DNA of 64,000 nt from Paenibacillus harenae DSM 16969 (lineage in GTDB: Bacteria; Bacillota; Bacilli; Paenibacillales; Paenibacillaceae), in contig NZ_AULV01000014.1 of NCBI RefSeq assembly GCF_000422465.1, positions 186,001 through 250,000 of the forward strand. The letters are read 5' to 3'. Position 1 is the stretch's first letter. Each line of letters opens with the position of its first letter. The position numbers and the translations under genes are program-made. The notes beneath the pieces were generated by a model. The model saw nothing but the letters and a program-made list of their open reading frames with translations. It was not told the origin of the DNA and did no database searches. This document shows positions 1-7,726 of the stretch, piece after piece.

Positions 1-536
1 TCGGCTCCGCCCTTGCCAGTCGTGGCAAGCAGCACGCCCGCCTTGACCCGCGAGTCGGACATGTCCTCTCCCGGCTCGCCGTGGGCATCGAGAACTCGCG
101 CGCCGAGCAGCATGCTTACCGTCTGGCCGCCCCAGGAGTGTCCGGCTGCTGCGATGCGGCTTCGGTCGAGGCGTCCACTGAGGCCGGGAACGGAAGCTTC
201 AAGGAGATCAAGCCCGTCGAGGATGCGCTTCATGTCCTCGACTCGGAAACGCCAGATCAGCGGCGTACGGGGATCGTCAGGAGGAAGATTCAGCGTCCTC
301 GAGTCGAGATGGGTAGGTTGAATGACCACGAAGCCATGAGCAGCCCAATAATCGACCAACGGGGCGTAGCCGTCCAACGACCAGCCAAAGCCATGCGAGA
401 AAACAATAATAGGCAATTCTCTCCCTATCGCGGGCGCAGACACTCGCACTTGCAGATCCTCGCCGCGGCCTGGGGCCGTTAGCACTACCGGCTTTACCGA
501 GACGACCGGAGTAGGCGCACTAATGTTGATTTTCAT
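1..536 (-). CDS. Alpha/beta hydrolase (chlorophyllase/PAF-acetylhydrolase-like), 3' end outside window
   Basis: The reverse strand is open from an ATG at 536 to the window edge (178 codons seen). The reading frame begins MKINISAPTPVV, has an oxyanion-type stretch FSHGFGWS near residue 49, and the nucleophile elbow GHSWGG near residue 135, which is the GxSxG motif of alpha/beta hydrolases. The pattern of a dienelactone hydrolase/chlorophyllase-like serine esterase is clear; the substrate is not. The catalytic Asp and His would lie past the edge. A ribosome site (AAAGGAAC) sits just upstream of the ATG. The gene is divergent from a MarR regulator, with two palindromic operators between them, so it is probably the regulated target. 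It is GC-richer than most neighbours in the accessory region. Confidence 0.85.
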   Translation of the reverse strand, partial: MKINISAPTPVVSVKPVVLTAPGRGEDLQVRVSAPAIGRELPIIVFSHGFGWSLDGYAPLVDYWAAHGFVVIQPTHLDSRTLNLPPDDPRTPLIWRFRVEDMKRILDGLDLLEASVPGLSGRLDRSRIAAAGHSWGGQTVSMLLGARVLDAHGEPGEDMSDSRVKAGVLLATTGKGGA

Positions 537-626
537 AATAAATGTTCCTTTCTTGGAGAAAAGTTGGCCTAACCGTTTCTTGGAGTAAGAAGTCAAGCAG
601 GTTCCTGGAATAAACCGGCACCTTGG

Positions 627-678
627 GTTGACATGTCAACTGTGGTCAACTGTAACATATTGTAGTTGACACGTCAAC
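627..678. promoter_or_regulatory. Pair of palindromic MarR operators in the divergent promoter region
   Basis: A perfect 14-bp palindrome GTTGACATGTCAAC lies at 627-640 and a near-perfect copy GTTGACACGTCAAC at 665-678, with a lone half site GGTCAAC between them at 644-650. The first palindrome contains a TTGACA hexamer on both strands, so it can serve as -35 for the divergent genes and be occluded by one bound dimer. Binding by the adjacent MarR protein is inferred from position. Confidence 0.75.
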
Positions 679-695
679 CATGCTATGATGTTCCT

Positions 696-1154
696 ATGAA
701 TAAGAACGAGTTAAACGAAGAAGAAATGCGATTATGGCATATGTGGAAAGGCTCCTTTCAAAGCATCTTCGGTCGCGTAATAAAAGAGATGTCCGAGCAC
801 ACAGGATTATCAGAGGGTGATTATGGGGTATTGGACCGGCTAGTCCTTTTGGGGGACGGCAGCCTTCGCCAACAGGAATTGGCCGAATCGATGGGCTGGG
901 ACAAGAGTCGATTATCCCATCATCTGACGCGGATGGAAAAACGCGGACTTGTGAAGAGGAAACCATTAGACACAGATCGCGGTGTTCAAGTCATTATCGC
1001 AACCGTTGGAAAATCGGCATTGGATGATGCCCGTCCCATCGTCTCTAAGGCAATACGCAAACATTTTCTTGATCAATTAACCGATCAAGACATTGAGTCA
1101 ATTACTAAGCTGGCGGAAAGAACAAAAACGTCTTGCAAAGTCCCGCCGCCATGA
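696..1154 (+). CDS. MarR-family transcriptional regulator
   Basis: A 152-residue protein when read from the ATG at 696. An in-frame TTG at 666 exists but lies inside an operator and is less likely to be the start. The winged-helix core runs from about residue 35 to 120: the segment GDGSLRQQELAESMGWDKS is the recognition helix-turn-helix, and KRKPLDTDRG is the beta wing with the Asp-x-Arg-Gly signature typical of MarR proteins. MarR dimers bind short palindromes and release them on binding small phenolic or electrophilic ligands. Here two palindromes sit directly upstream and control both this gene and the divergent hydrolase, which predicts autoregulation and control of that hydrolase. The ribosome site before 696 is weak. 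Confidence 0.88.
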   Translation: MNKNELNEEEMRLWHMWKGSFQSIFGRVIKEMSEHTGLSEGDYGVLDRLVLLGDGSLRQQELAESMGWDKSRLSHHLTRMEKRGLVKRKPLDTDRGVQVIIATVGKSALDDARPIVSKAIRKHFLDQLTDQDIESITKLAERTKTSCKVPPP

Positions 1155-1236
1155 CTTGCTTTTTTTGATGTTATTCATGAAACGGATAAGTGGATTGGTA
1201 TGAAATATTTTTTTAAAGACAACGCCAGTTGAAAAC

Positions 1237-1292
1237 AAAATTCCGCCGTCACTTAAGATAAGGCTCTTCGTATCATCGCTAAGGCGTAATTT
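1237..1292. repeat. rlmH-end-like attachment repeat, copy S1
   Basis: Read on the minus strand, the 18-base core at 1249-1266 is GAGCCTTATCTTAAGTGA, a diverged copy of the last codons of rlmH (GAACCGTATCACAAGTAG at 22421-22438). The core sits in an imperfect inverted repeat: outer arms AAATTCCGCC and GGCGTAATTT, inner arms GATAAGG and TCGTATC. The element lies between the MarR gene and the mazEF toxin-antitoxin pair. It is the most diverged of six copies, all in the same orientation. Confidence 0.65.
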
Positions 1293-1338
1293 CGCGTGCT
1301 GCAGCTCATGAGCAAAAGCTCTAATCTTTGCTGGCATG

Positions 1339-1387
1339 AAAAAAAACCCTCACTGGGGACATGCGAAACTGTCTACCGTGAGGGGTT
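1339..1387 (-). terminator. Rho-independent terminator of mazEF
   Basis: On the minus strand, AACCCCTCACGG pairs with CCAGTGAGGGTT and is followed by a run of eight T. It is placed 37 bases after the mazF stop. Confidence 0.85.
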
Positions 1388-1423
1388 AATTCCATCCAGG
1401 GTTTCTTTATGTTATTTATCTTC

Positions 1424-1849
1424 TTAATCGTCCCATTTTCCCTCGTCATCTTCAGGATAGGAGATAATTGCCATTACGCGATCAATGATCCCTTCGAAAA
1501 ATTCCGATTCCGGATCAACTCTACCGATCACGATAGCGTTCCTCGCCGCAAGATCAAAGGTTCTAATATTATTAATCAGGACGACACCGGTCAATTCGGG
1601 AAACTGGTTTTGTTGCGGTAACACGTGCGTTCCCGGTGTCTCAATACCCGGGGGAACATGTAGCTCAAAGGTGTGTCCCATAATTTGCGTCGTCACCGGA
1701 ACAGTTAACGCAATCTGATTTAGTGTAGGATCAATGATTCCGTCTGATATTACGATTGAGGCTCGGTAGCCATTTTGCTCATGTCCTCTGGTTGGGTGGT
1801 GATTAAACCACACGATGCTGCCCCGTTCTACATTCCCTGTGACCGACAT
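1424..1849 (-). CDS. mazF: MazF/PemK-family endoribonuclease toxin
   Basis: A 141-residue PemK/MazF-like protein. The N-terminal strand RGSIVWFNHHPTRGHEQNGY matches the family's opening (R-G-x-I-hydrophobic, then the loop ending G-x-x-x-x-x-x-R before the RASIVIS strand), and TVPVTTQ is the conserved threonine-rich strand that carries catalytic Thr/Ser. Known members are ribosome-independent mRNA interferases neutralised by a small AbrB-like antitoxin. Its ATG overlaps the stop of the upstream mazE (TAATG), so the pair is translationally coupled. The C-terminus is acidic (EDDEGKWDD). Located in cassette 1 of the accessory array, it may stabilise that DNA by post-segregational killing; that role is inference. 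Confidence 0.88.
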   Translation of the reverse strand: MSVTGNVERGSIVWFNHHPTRGHEQNGYRASIVISDGIIDPTLNQIALTVPVTTQIMGHTFELHVPPGIETPGTHVLPQQNQFPELTGVVLINNIRTFDLAARNAIVIGRVDPESEFFEGIIDRVMAIISYPEDDEGKWDD

Positions 1850-2118
1850 TAGAAAATTTCATCCCCCATAGAATCGTCAATAAGAATCCCTTGCGACATT
1901 TCCGGCTTGTTTTTGCCACGCATGGAAAGTAACAACTTACGCAGCTCCCGGTTGGATTTACGCTTTCTCTGGATCGAGGGTTTTAATAAGATACCTTGTT
2001 CAGGGATCAGTTGAATTTCAACTTTTGCACCCAAACCTAAATGTGCGGTTTCCAATAACTCCTGAGGAATGCGGACACCCATGCTGTTCCCCCATTTGCC
2101 TATGGTTGTCGTGGTCAC
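1849..2118 (-). CDS. mazE: MazE-like AbrB-fold antitoxin
   Basis: The likely start is GTG at 2118, preceded by AAAAGGA nine bases upstream; this gives an 89-residue protein opening with TTTTIGKWGNSMGVRIPQ, the swapped-hairpin AbrB/MazE DNA-binding domain. A longer reading from ATG at 2184 adds 22 residues that do not resemble the family. The C-terminal half (basic KRKSNREL, then an acidic tail ending GDEIF) is the expected disordered segment that wraps the toxin. Together with mazF it forms a type II toxin-antitoxin operon that is probably repressed by its own MazE-MazF complex. Stop and mazF start overlap by one base. Confidence 0.88.
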   Translation of the reverse strand: MTTTTIGKWGNSMGVRIPQELLETAHLGLGAKVEIQLIPEQGILLKPSIQRKRKSNRELRKLLLSMRGKNKPEMSQGILIDDSMGDEIF

Positions 2119-2505
2119 ATACACCAGTCCTTTTTTGTGGTCTTGAGTCAATAATACCCCATCCTTCTGTCGTCGTATATCCATAGTATATCCGAAAGTC
2201 GGAAAAAAGATGCTTATATTTACGGCAATGGGCTGTCATTAAACGTAAATCTAGTAACGCATCAAGGTCATTCAATTCCAATCGACGAATATAAATGCGG
2301 TCAGTGTCTTATCTCATTCCGTCACCTCAACATCATTCACTTCTTACGTTAATCTGCCAAACAGCTCAACAGTACACCATTCTTCGAAGTCATAGCGTGT
2401 TCTCATGACGACATCTTCACAGTCTCGACGGTACGCCCGCTATTCAAGTGAATGGCGAGGGCGGGTGCCTGCTCGAAATCGTAATTATGTCTCTTGCAGG
2501 GAATA
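2119..2505. other. Non-coding stretch upstream of mazE
   Basis: No complete gene is supported here. The segment must hold the mazE promoter; a TATACT at about 2190 on the minus strand is a candidate -10. A 20-codon minus-strand frame starting at 2404 (MRTRYDFEEWCTVELFGRLT) ends at a stop and looks like a fragment of something longer, but I cannot name it. Confidence 0.4.
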
Positions 2506-3474
2506 TTACACTTGTGGGCGGTATTGGGCGAATCTCTCTTGTAAACCTTCTACCATTTCTTTCGGCAGCTCCCTGACCTTGATATTCCCGCCCAGAAAAA
2601 GCAGCCAATTGGTCATTTCGGCCAGCTCTTCCGAATGATTCACATTGACATAAGTTTTCAAAATGGCTCTCGTCTGGAAAGGGTCGGTATAGGAAATGGA
2701 GAGCTTAAACGGATGGTATTTTTTGAACTGGGCAATCGCCTTTGGACCAAGCTCGAGGACAAGGTTGCTCGCTTCCTCCTGCTTGCTAAGCTTCTCCCGT
2801 ATTTTTTTTCGGCTTAGTCTCTTATTCACGGGGTAAGGTTCTACATCGGTGAGGTTATCGACGGAAAAGATTTGTCTCTTCTCTTCCTTTAAGTCGAAGC
2901 CCTCAATCAGCCAAAGGCTTTTCTCCCGGTAAAGGTGCAAGAGATAAATGGGATACGACTTGATCGTGTTCCCTTCATTCATGGTAAGCAACAAGCAGCT
3001 ATCCGAAAGCAGGAGTTGGATAAGCTTCTCTAATATAGGATGCGGAAGGTCCGACAGTTCCAGCAGATCCGGATTATTCGGGTTGGTCCCTTCGAAAAGC
3101 AAGATTTGATTCAAGAGAACAAGGTCATCCTGCTGGTTCTGCGAAATGAGCCCTAATAATTTCTCCGCCAAGGACTGTCGGCTCTTCAGATAAGGGAGCT
3201 GCTGATTCCTTGTGGCCATAAAGGCAATAAAAAGCGCCTTGATCTCGTTATCGGTAAAACGAACGGTCGGCAGGACCGAATTGTTCATGACGAAATAGCC
3301 CCCATCTCTGCCAACCTCGGCGACAAGCGGCATCCCCATGGCTTCAACTTCTCGAATATCCCTTATAGCGGTCGAACGAGAGATGTTAAATTCCCGCATA
3401 ATTTCCGAAATGGTGAAGGAAGCACGGTTGTTGATATACCGCATGATGATATTAATCCGCTCCACTTTTTTCAT
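2506..3474 (-). CDS. WYL-domain transcriptional regulator, YobV/YafY type
   Basis: A 322-residue protein. Residues 1-60 form an HTH_11-type winged helix (YINNRASFTISEIMREFNIS then STAIRDIREVEAMGMPL), followed by the strand GRDGGYFV. The middle and C-terminal parts fit a WYL effector domain: SLWLIEGFDLKEEKRQIFSV is the S-L-W-L-I/E-G-x-x-x-x-x-x-x-R-x-F signature near residue 195. In Bacillus subtilis a gene of this kind (yobV) is adjacent to yobU, which codes for a GyrI-like effector protein; here a GyrI-like gene starts divergently within 110 bases, matching that arrangement. The ligand is unknown. It probably regulates the divergent gene. Confidence 0.85.
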   Translation of the reverse strand: MKKVERINIIMRYINNRASFTISEIMREFNISRSTAIRDIREVEAMGMPLVAEVGRDGGYFVMNNSVLPTVRFTDNEIKALFIAFMATRNQQLPYLKSRQSLAEKLLGLISQNQQDDLVLLNQILLFEGTNPNNPDLLELSDLPHPILEKLIQLLLSDSCLLLTMNEGNTIKSYPIYLLHLYREKSLWLIEGFDLKEEKRQIFSVDNLTDVEPYPVNKRLSRKKIREKLSKQEEASNLVLELGPKAIAQFKKYHPFKLSISYTDPFQTRAILKTYVNVNHSEELAEMTNWLLFLGGNIKVRELPKEMVEGLQERFAQYRPQV

Positions 3475-3574
3475 CGCGGCCTCCTAAACAGTATCACTTT
3501 TTGACATGATTAAGGATTATTATAAACTCAGCAAGCGAAAAGGAAAATCACTACAAAAAAATTCAGGAAAAAGG

Positions 3575-4066
3575 ATGGATGAAAAAATGGCAAACTACAC
3601 GCTTGAGGAAAAAGAAAGCTTTACCGTATTGGGAATGGGAACGGAACTGAAAAGCGATTATACCGACTATGCCGGCATCAACAAGGAAAAGCAAGGCTTC
3701 TGGCAAGCGGTCCAACAAGATGGAAGGCTCGACGCCCTGAAAGCGGTAGCCGAGAATGACTACATTTTCGCCGTAAACGAAGCGGTGAATCAAAAGATGA
3801 TGTATTATGCCGGCGTGATGACGGATGCAACATTGCCTGATGCAACCCGAGTGATTCAATTTCCAAAGGGAGAATATCTGGTTGTCCAAGGGGAAGCCGA
3901 GACGGCTGATGCGCTCAGCAATACGCTAACCGGAATCGCCTTCGGTCAAGTCCTGCCGGAAGCAAAAGATTTCGCTTATGTTGGCGGTCCGAACGCCACG
4001 GTCGAGATGGGGCAACGCGGCGGCTTGGTTTTCGGTGAAGTGTGGATCCCGGTTGTCCGGAAATAA
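3575..4066 (+). CDS. GyrI-like small-molecule-binding domain protein, YobU type
   Basis: Read from ATG 3575 (AGGA six bases upstream) this is 163 residues; ATG 3587 is an alternative. There is no DNA-binding domain, only the effector-binding fold seen in the C-terminal half of AraC-type regulators such as Rob and in GyrI: the N-terminal strand SFTVLGMGTEL, the central helix with QGFWQAV, the motif YYAGV, and the late segment FPKGEYLVVQGE are typical. Such stand-alone proteins bind amphipathic ligands and some hydrolyse them. Divergent from the WYL regulator at 2506-3474, which suggests regulation by it. The gene downstream on the same strand follows after 21 bases. Confidence 0.8.
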   Translation: MDEKMANYTLEEKESFTVLGMGTELKSDYTDYAGINKEKQGFWQAVQQDGRLDALKAVAENDYIFAVNEAVNQKMMYYAGVMTDATLPDATRVIQFPKGEYLVVQGEAETADALSNTLTGIAFGQVLPEAKDFAYVGGPNATVEMGQRGGLVFGEVWIPVVRK

Positions 4067-4087
4067 ACAGGAATGGGAGGAATGGTC

Positions 4088-4552
4088 ATGTCCTACGCTG
4101 TAGATTTTAAACAAGTGTCCGCAAGTGGCCTAGAGTCTTCGCCTGTTCAAGAAGCGCTTGCCGGTTTACGCGCGAATGAAGCCCGCTACTTCATGAACAA
4201 ATATAAGCACGAATTTACGGTTACACCAGCTGCCGAGAGTCAGGAGACCCTTGAGTACGTGAACCGGATTTTGAAGGAAGAGCGCGGCCTTGAATTTGCT
4301 TCCAAACCTTTGGAAACGTCGCGTTTTCAAGTGGAAAATATCCAGTGGACCTTCGTCTTCTACGAGGATGGCCTAGCGGTCAACGTCATGTATACGGTGG
4401 ATGACCCCAAGAAGCGTGCGGTCGGTTTTAAGCTTTCCGAGGGAATGGACGTGCCGTCTGAGTTAGAAGGGAAGTTCAAGTTTGCCAGGCAGAAGTCCAA
4501 GCTGGCTGGAACCATTCGGGGATCGTTTTTTGTGATTAAAGGGGAGTACTAG
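4088..4552 (+). CDS. Conserved-looking hypothetical protein, downstream of the GyrI-like gene
   Basis: I do not recognise this 154-residue protein. The start at 4088 is preferred because GGGAGG lies 10-15 bases upstream; the upstream ATG at 4073 would add five residues. It is soluble and mixed alpha/beta: no signal peptide or membrane segment, a helix-rich first half (VQEALAGLRANEARYFMNKY) and a beta-rich second half with FQVENIQWTFVFYEDG and a basic stretch near the end. It follows the GyrI-like gene by 21 bases and is followed at once by a terminator, so the two genes form a short operon opposite the WYL regulator. No function is proposed beyond that linkage. Confidence 0.75.
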   Translation: MSYAVDFKQVSASGLESSPVQEALAGLRANEARYFMNKYKHEFTVTPAAESQETLEYVNRILKEERGLEFASKPLETSRFQVENIQWTFVFYEDGLAVNVMYTVDDPKKRAVGFKLSEGMDVPSELEGKFKFARQKSKLAGTIRGSFFVIKGEY

Positions 4553-4588
4553 GGAAAAGAACAGGTAGACGAGCTCGCTCATTTATAA

Positions 4589-4626
4589 ACAGCACCCCCA
4601 TACGATGGCGGGTGCTGCTCATTTTC
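4589..4626 (+). terminator. Rho-independent terminator after the GyrI-like operon
   Basis: AGCACC at 4591 pairs with GGGTGCT ending at 4616, and the 3' flank is T-rich. It is 37 bases after the stop of the hypothetical gene, and its position fits ending of that transcript. Confidence 0.75.
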
Positions 4627-4639
4627 GCAAGATTCTCTT

Positions 4640-5185
4640 TCACTTATCATTCATGTTTAGCATGCTAAACGATGATAACATTTTTTTAAACAGATACCTG
4701 GGGAATAGATTGTTAATCATTCTTACGATTTTCCAAAGGCATTTCTCCATTCGGGGATGAAACATGATCTTGGCGGACTTATAAATTTTATCTTCAGGCG
4801 TAACCCACTCATGCGTAACCGCAGATTGCAGTATCAGACTTCGTACTCGGTGCGGAAATTTTGACGCAAGATGAATGCCGCTAGGCCCACCGGCAGAAAT
4901 GGCGATAACATGAACTTGAGCGATATTCAAGTATTCCAGCAGTTCAATGTATGTGTTACATGTATCATATATATTCATACCTAACTCTTTAGAAGTTTCT
5001 CCATATCCTGGCCTCGAAGGTGTTATGATCATATAACCTTTTTCAACAAGCTCTTCATAACCAAACTCCTCTTTTGAGCTGGAATGGCCGCCATGCATAA
5101 CCAGGATCGGTTCCCCATGACCTGTAATGGAATATTCCAATGAAAGCCCTTGTTGATTCATGTAATGATAATGATTCCTAACCAT
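4640..5185 (-). pseudogene. C-terminally truncated alpha/beta hydrolase
   Basis: The reading frame of 181 residues starts well (MVRNHYHYMNQQG) and shows HGGHSSS (oxyanion loop), SRPGYGETS, and the nucleophile elbow AISAGG near residue 97. Family members run to about 270-300 residues and carry the catalytic Asp and His in the last third. Here the frame stops after NMNDK, so both residues are missing and the enzyme is unlikely to be active. The break lies next to the convergent terminator at 4589-4626. It could be co-regulated with the TetR gene just upstream (65 bases), whose normal target it may once have been. Confidence 0.75.
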
Positions 5186-5250
5186 TTTTACCCTCCTTCA
5201 AAAGTGAAAACCTATTCATTATTGGTGCAAAAAATAAGTAAATATCCGCA

Positions 5251-5835
5251 TCAAATTATTGCTTGAAGGCCTTGATACCAAAAAGTGATATATTGATGAA
5301 GCATTTTTTTGTAATCATGTGTGTCGGGATGCTGTCGAATGATTTCAAAAAAACCCTGCATAAATGCCACGGAAATCGGCCATGAAACCTGTTCCGTATA
5401 AATTTCTTTTCCTAGTTTGCGGTTATAATTCACCAGATGTTTGACAATATTCTCAGCCATCATTCTGTATATCTTCTGAACCGTTTCTTCATGACGGGTT
5501 CCTGTGCTAGAGTAGAGCAGAATTAATAAAGATCTGCGGAACTCTGTCGTAATATTGTAAAGCGTTTCGACGATAAGCTCCGGAATAGAAGCATCCTCTT
5601 TTGAACCTTTATCATGGTCAATCAATATTCTCTCTAGCTCAATGTATGCTGGACCTACAATTGCTTCGAACAAAGCATCTTTCCCCGCATAATATCGGTA
5701 CAAGTTTCCAACGGATATTCCAACCTTACCGGCGATTCTTTTGACCGACGCTGATAAAAAGCCATGTTTGATAAATTCATCTTGAGCTGCATAGAGAATG
5801 GCAGTACGCAATTCCTCTTTTAAAACTTGAACCAT
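5251..5835 (-). CDS. TetR/AcrR-family transcriptional regulator
   Basis: A 194-residue TetR-type repressor. The N-terminal helix-turn-helix spans about residues 10-55: AAQDEFIKHGFLSASVKRIA, then KVGISVGNLYRYYAGKDALF, the classic recognition helix followed by the Y-x-Y-F/Y-x-x-K-x-x-L/A-F/L motif. The rest is the all-alpha ligand-binding domain. The gene reads toward the truncated hydrolase, with 65 bases between them, and likely shares a transcript with it. No clear palindromic operator was found in its upstream region, so its target sites are unassigned. Confidence 0.88.
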   Translation of the reverse strand: MVQVLKEELRTAILYAAQDEFIKHGFLSASVKRIAGKVGISVGNLYRYYAGKDALFEAIVGPAYIELERILIDHDKGSKEDASIPELIVETLYNITTEFRRSLLILLYSSTGTRHEETVQKIYRMMAENIVKHLVNYNRKLGKEIYTEQVSWPISVAFMQGFFEIIRQHPDTHDYKKMLHQYITFWYQGLQAII

Positions 5836-5930
5836 AAATGAACCTCCGTTCGCTTTTATTATGAATTAAATCAGATGTGGATTCAAGTCTTATTGGATTA
5901 AATCCAGCCATTCTGCCCGTTACATCAATG

Positions 5931-5962
5931 AAAAAAGGAGCTGCCGCCACAGCAACTGCTCC
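5931..5962 (-). terminator. Rho-independent terminator after the 67-residue membrane protein gene
   Basis: On the minus strand GGAGCAGTTGC pairs with GCGGCAGCTCC and is followed by six T. It lies 67 bases after the stop at 6029 and supports that small gene being transcribed. Confidence 0.7.
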
Positions 5963-6028
5963 GTAAAATGGTGTAGTTCGTTCAGTGCCAGCATTCTCCT
6001 TAAGCTGCGAGCAAGAAATCGCACTCGC

Positions 6029-6232
6029 CTATGCTTTCTTCTTTCTCATTAAGAATAAGCTGATCAAAACAAGCACGATACTTGCAAACAATTCAAGATT
6101 ACCCTCCGGCAGCAAGCCGGGTATGACGAACGAACCGGCAGAGCCTTTGATTAGCGCGATAATTATACCGCGGACGCCTAGAACGAATAATAGGATACCG
6201 AGAATATAGAGAAACGCCTTGATAAAGATCAT
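6029..6232 (-). CDS. Small two-helix membrane protein
   Basis: Unrecognised 67-residue protein. Two hydrophobic segments are visible, about residues 5-27 (LYILGILLFVLGVRGIIIA) and 43-62 (LELFASIVLVLISLFL), separated by a glycine/proline loop, and the C-terminus is basic (MRKKKA), giving an inside-positive end. The start has GAGAGG directly against the ATG, which is unusually close for a ribosome site, so the exact start is uncertain. A good terminator follows the gene. It is the last gene before repeat copy S2. It resembles small stress-linked membrane peptides in outline only. Confidence 0.6.
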   Translation of the reverse strand: MIFIKAFLYILGILLFVLGVRGIIIALIKGSAGSFVIPGLLPEGNLELFASIVLVLISLFLMRKKKA

Positions 6233-6380
6233 CCTCTCACTTCATATTTTGTGCTCGACAATTTGTCTAATCCGAAAAAAGCTCGCAAAATCCTTCCGAA
6301 AAACTATTTCATTAAGTGCAGCTCTAACCAAATCCATTCCATCCAACAGATTCTAGCCAGATCCTGCAAGCTATTCTGAA

Positions 6381-6433
6381 AAAATTTCGCCGTACTTGTG
6401 ATACGGTTCAGCGTAACGTCTATAGAGCGAATT
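6381..6433. repeat. rlmH-end-like attachment repeat, copy S2
   Basis: On the minus strand the core at 6392-6409 is GAACCGTATCACAAGTAC, 17 of 18 bases identical to the rlmH 3' end, including the flanking GCGAAATTTTTT that also follows the rlmH stop. Outer arms AAATTTCGC and GCGAATT flank the core, and the inner arm TGATACGG meets the partly complementary GCGTAAC. It lies between the small membrane protein gene and the sensor kinase gene. Confidence 0.8.
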
Positions 6434-6508
6434 CCAAGCTACCCTTGGCAATGAATGCATGGTATAGTTTGTATATTCTTTTGGTCGCTGACGTTGAGGT
6501 GCAGGAAT

Positions 6509-7702
6509 ATGAGTGGATTGGCTAAAGAGAGGCAAACCAATGACCCCTCCAGTTACTTTCTATTAACTATCATTCGGTTAAGTTATTTTCTTGTGCTTAG
6601 CTTGATGTATTTGTTTATCAAGTTTCCGGCTCCTGCCTGGGTGAACTTCTACATTATCGGCAGCATGGTTCTGTTTGTGCCCATCCACTTTCTCTATCCG
6701 AAAGTTCACAATAAACGGATCATCTTCCTAGTAGCTTCTATTGATATTGCCATTACAACCTCTTATTCTTATGTCTTTCTGAATGAGGAATCTCCCGACC
6801 TTCTGTTCATGGGCTTATCTAGTCTGTTTTTGTTTATGTTCGTTCAATCCCGATTGGCTAAAGCCATTTGGTACGTTTACTTCGGGACAAACATCCTGGT
6901 TCTCATCCTTATTCAATTACATAAATATGGGGACATTGAAAGTGCCTATTATATCGTGAACGGGTCGTTCGTAGTATTCGCGGGCCTGATCGGCTCCTTG
7001 ATCCGTTACTACAAAGAATCGCGCATCCAGACCGTTCGCTTGAATGAGAAACTGGAGACCTCCTACAGACAGTTAAGCGAGTATGCCTTGCAGGTAAAGG
7101 AGTTATCCGTTAACCGCGAAAGGATTCGCATTGCAAGAGAGATTCATGACACGGTAGGGCACAATTTAACCGCTCTTCTCATTCAACTGGATGTGGCTCG
7201 GAAGTTGCAGGAAATTGATTTCGAGAAAAGCAGAGTTAGTTTGCAGCAATGTGAACATCTGGTCCGCTCCGCTCTACGGGAGGTTAGGCTCGCGGTGCGC
7301 ACCATTCGCGATGAGGACAACGGTCTGTCTGTAGCGGAAACCGTCGCGAAGCTGGCCGAGCAGTTCGCGGAAATGACGGGTATTCGAATTGAGGTCCATG
7401 TAGATCCACAGTTGCCAGCCGTATCCGCTCATCTGCAACTCACCCTTATCCGAATTGTGCAGGAATCGTTGACCAACGCTCAGAAGCACGGCGAAGCCTC
7501 GGAAGCATGGGTGACCCTTCGCTATGTGGAGCGGAGGATCGATTTACGCATACTCAATAATGGAGCGGGGCATCCCGAATTTACTCCAGGGTTTGGCTTG
7601 ATAAATATGCGAGAGCGGGTACAGGAGCACGGAGGGATTCTGCGAATCCTATCTGCTCCCGAAGACGGATTCGAAGTACGGGTTACCATCCCGTTGGATT
7701 AG
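6509..7702 (+). CDS. NarL-type sensor histidine kinase
   Basis: Read from ATG 6509 (AGGTGCAGGA just upstream), 397 residues. Residues 18-168 are five or six hydrophobic segments with very short loops, as in intramembrane-sensing kinases of the DesK class. A coiled linker leads to the HisKA_3 dimerisation helix with REIHDTVGHNL, phospho-accepting His at about 213. The HATPase domain has the N box ESLTNAQKHG near 310 and the glycine box GFGLINMRER near 370. It phosphorylates the LuxR-type regulator encoded 24 bases downstream. The stimulus is unknown; the neighbouring membrane beta-lactamase homologue suggests cell-envelope stress, which is inference. Confidence 0.9.
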   Translation: MSGLAKERQTNDPSSYFLLTIIRLSYFLVLSLMYLFIKFPAPAWVNFYIIGSMVLFVPIHFLYPKVHNKRIIFLVASIDIAITTSYSYVFLNEESPDLLFMGLSSLFLFMFVQSRLAKAIWYVYFGTNILVLILIQLHKYGDIESAYYIVNGSFVVFAGLIGSLIRYYKESRIQTVRLNEKLETSYRQLSEYALQVKELSVNRERIRIAREIHDTVGHNLTALLIQLDVARKLQEIDFEKSRVSLQQCEHLVRSALREVRLAVRTIRDEDNGLSVAETVAKLAEQFAEMTGIRIEVHVDPQLPAVSAHLQLTLIRIVQESLTNAQKHGEASEAWVTLRYVERRIDLRILNNGAGHPEFTPGFGLINMRERVQEHGGILRILSAPEDGFEVRVTIPLD

Positions 7703-7726
7703 ATTTTACGGAAGGAAGCGAAGCGA

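Noticed and set aside
4620..4660. Possible seventh repeat copy (TCACTTAT preceded by TTTCGC) at the end of the truncated hydrolase gene
   Set aside because: Only about ten bases agree and the inverted arms are missing; it may be chance.
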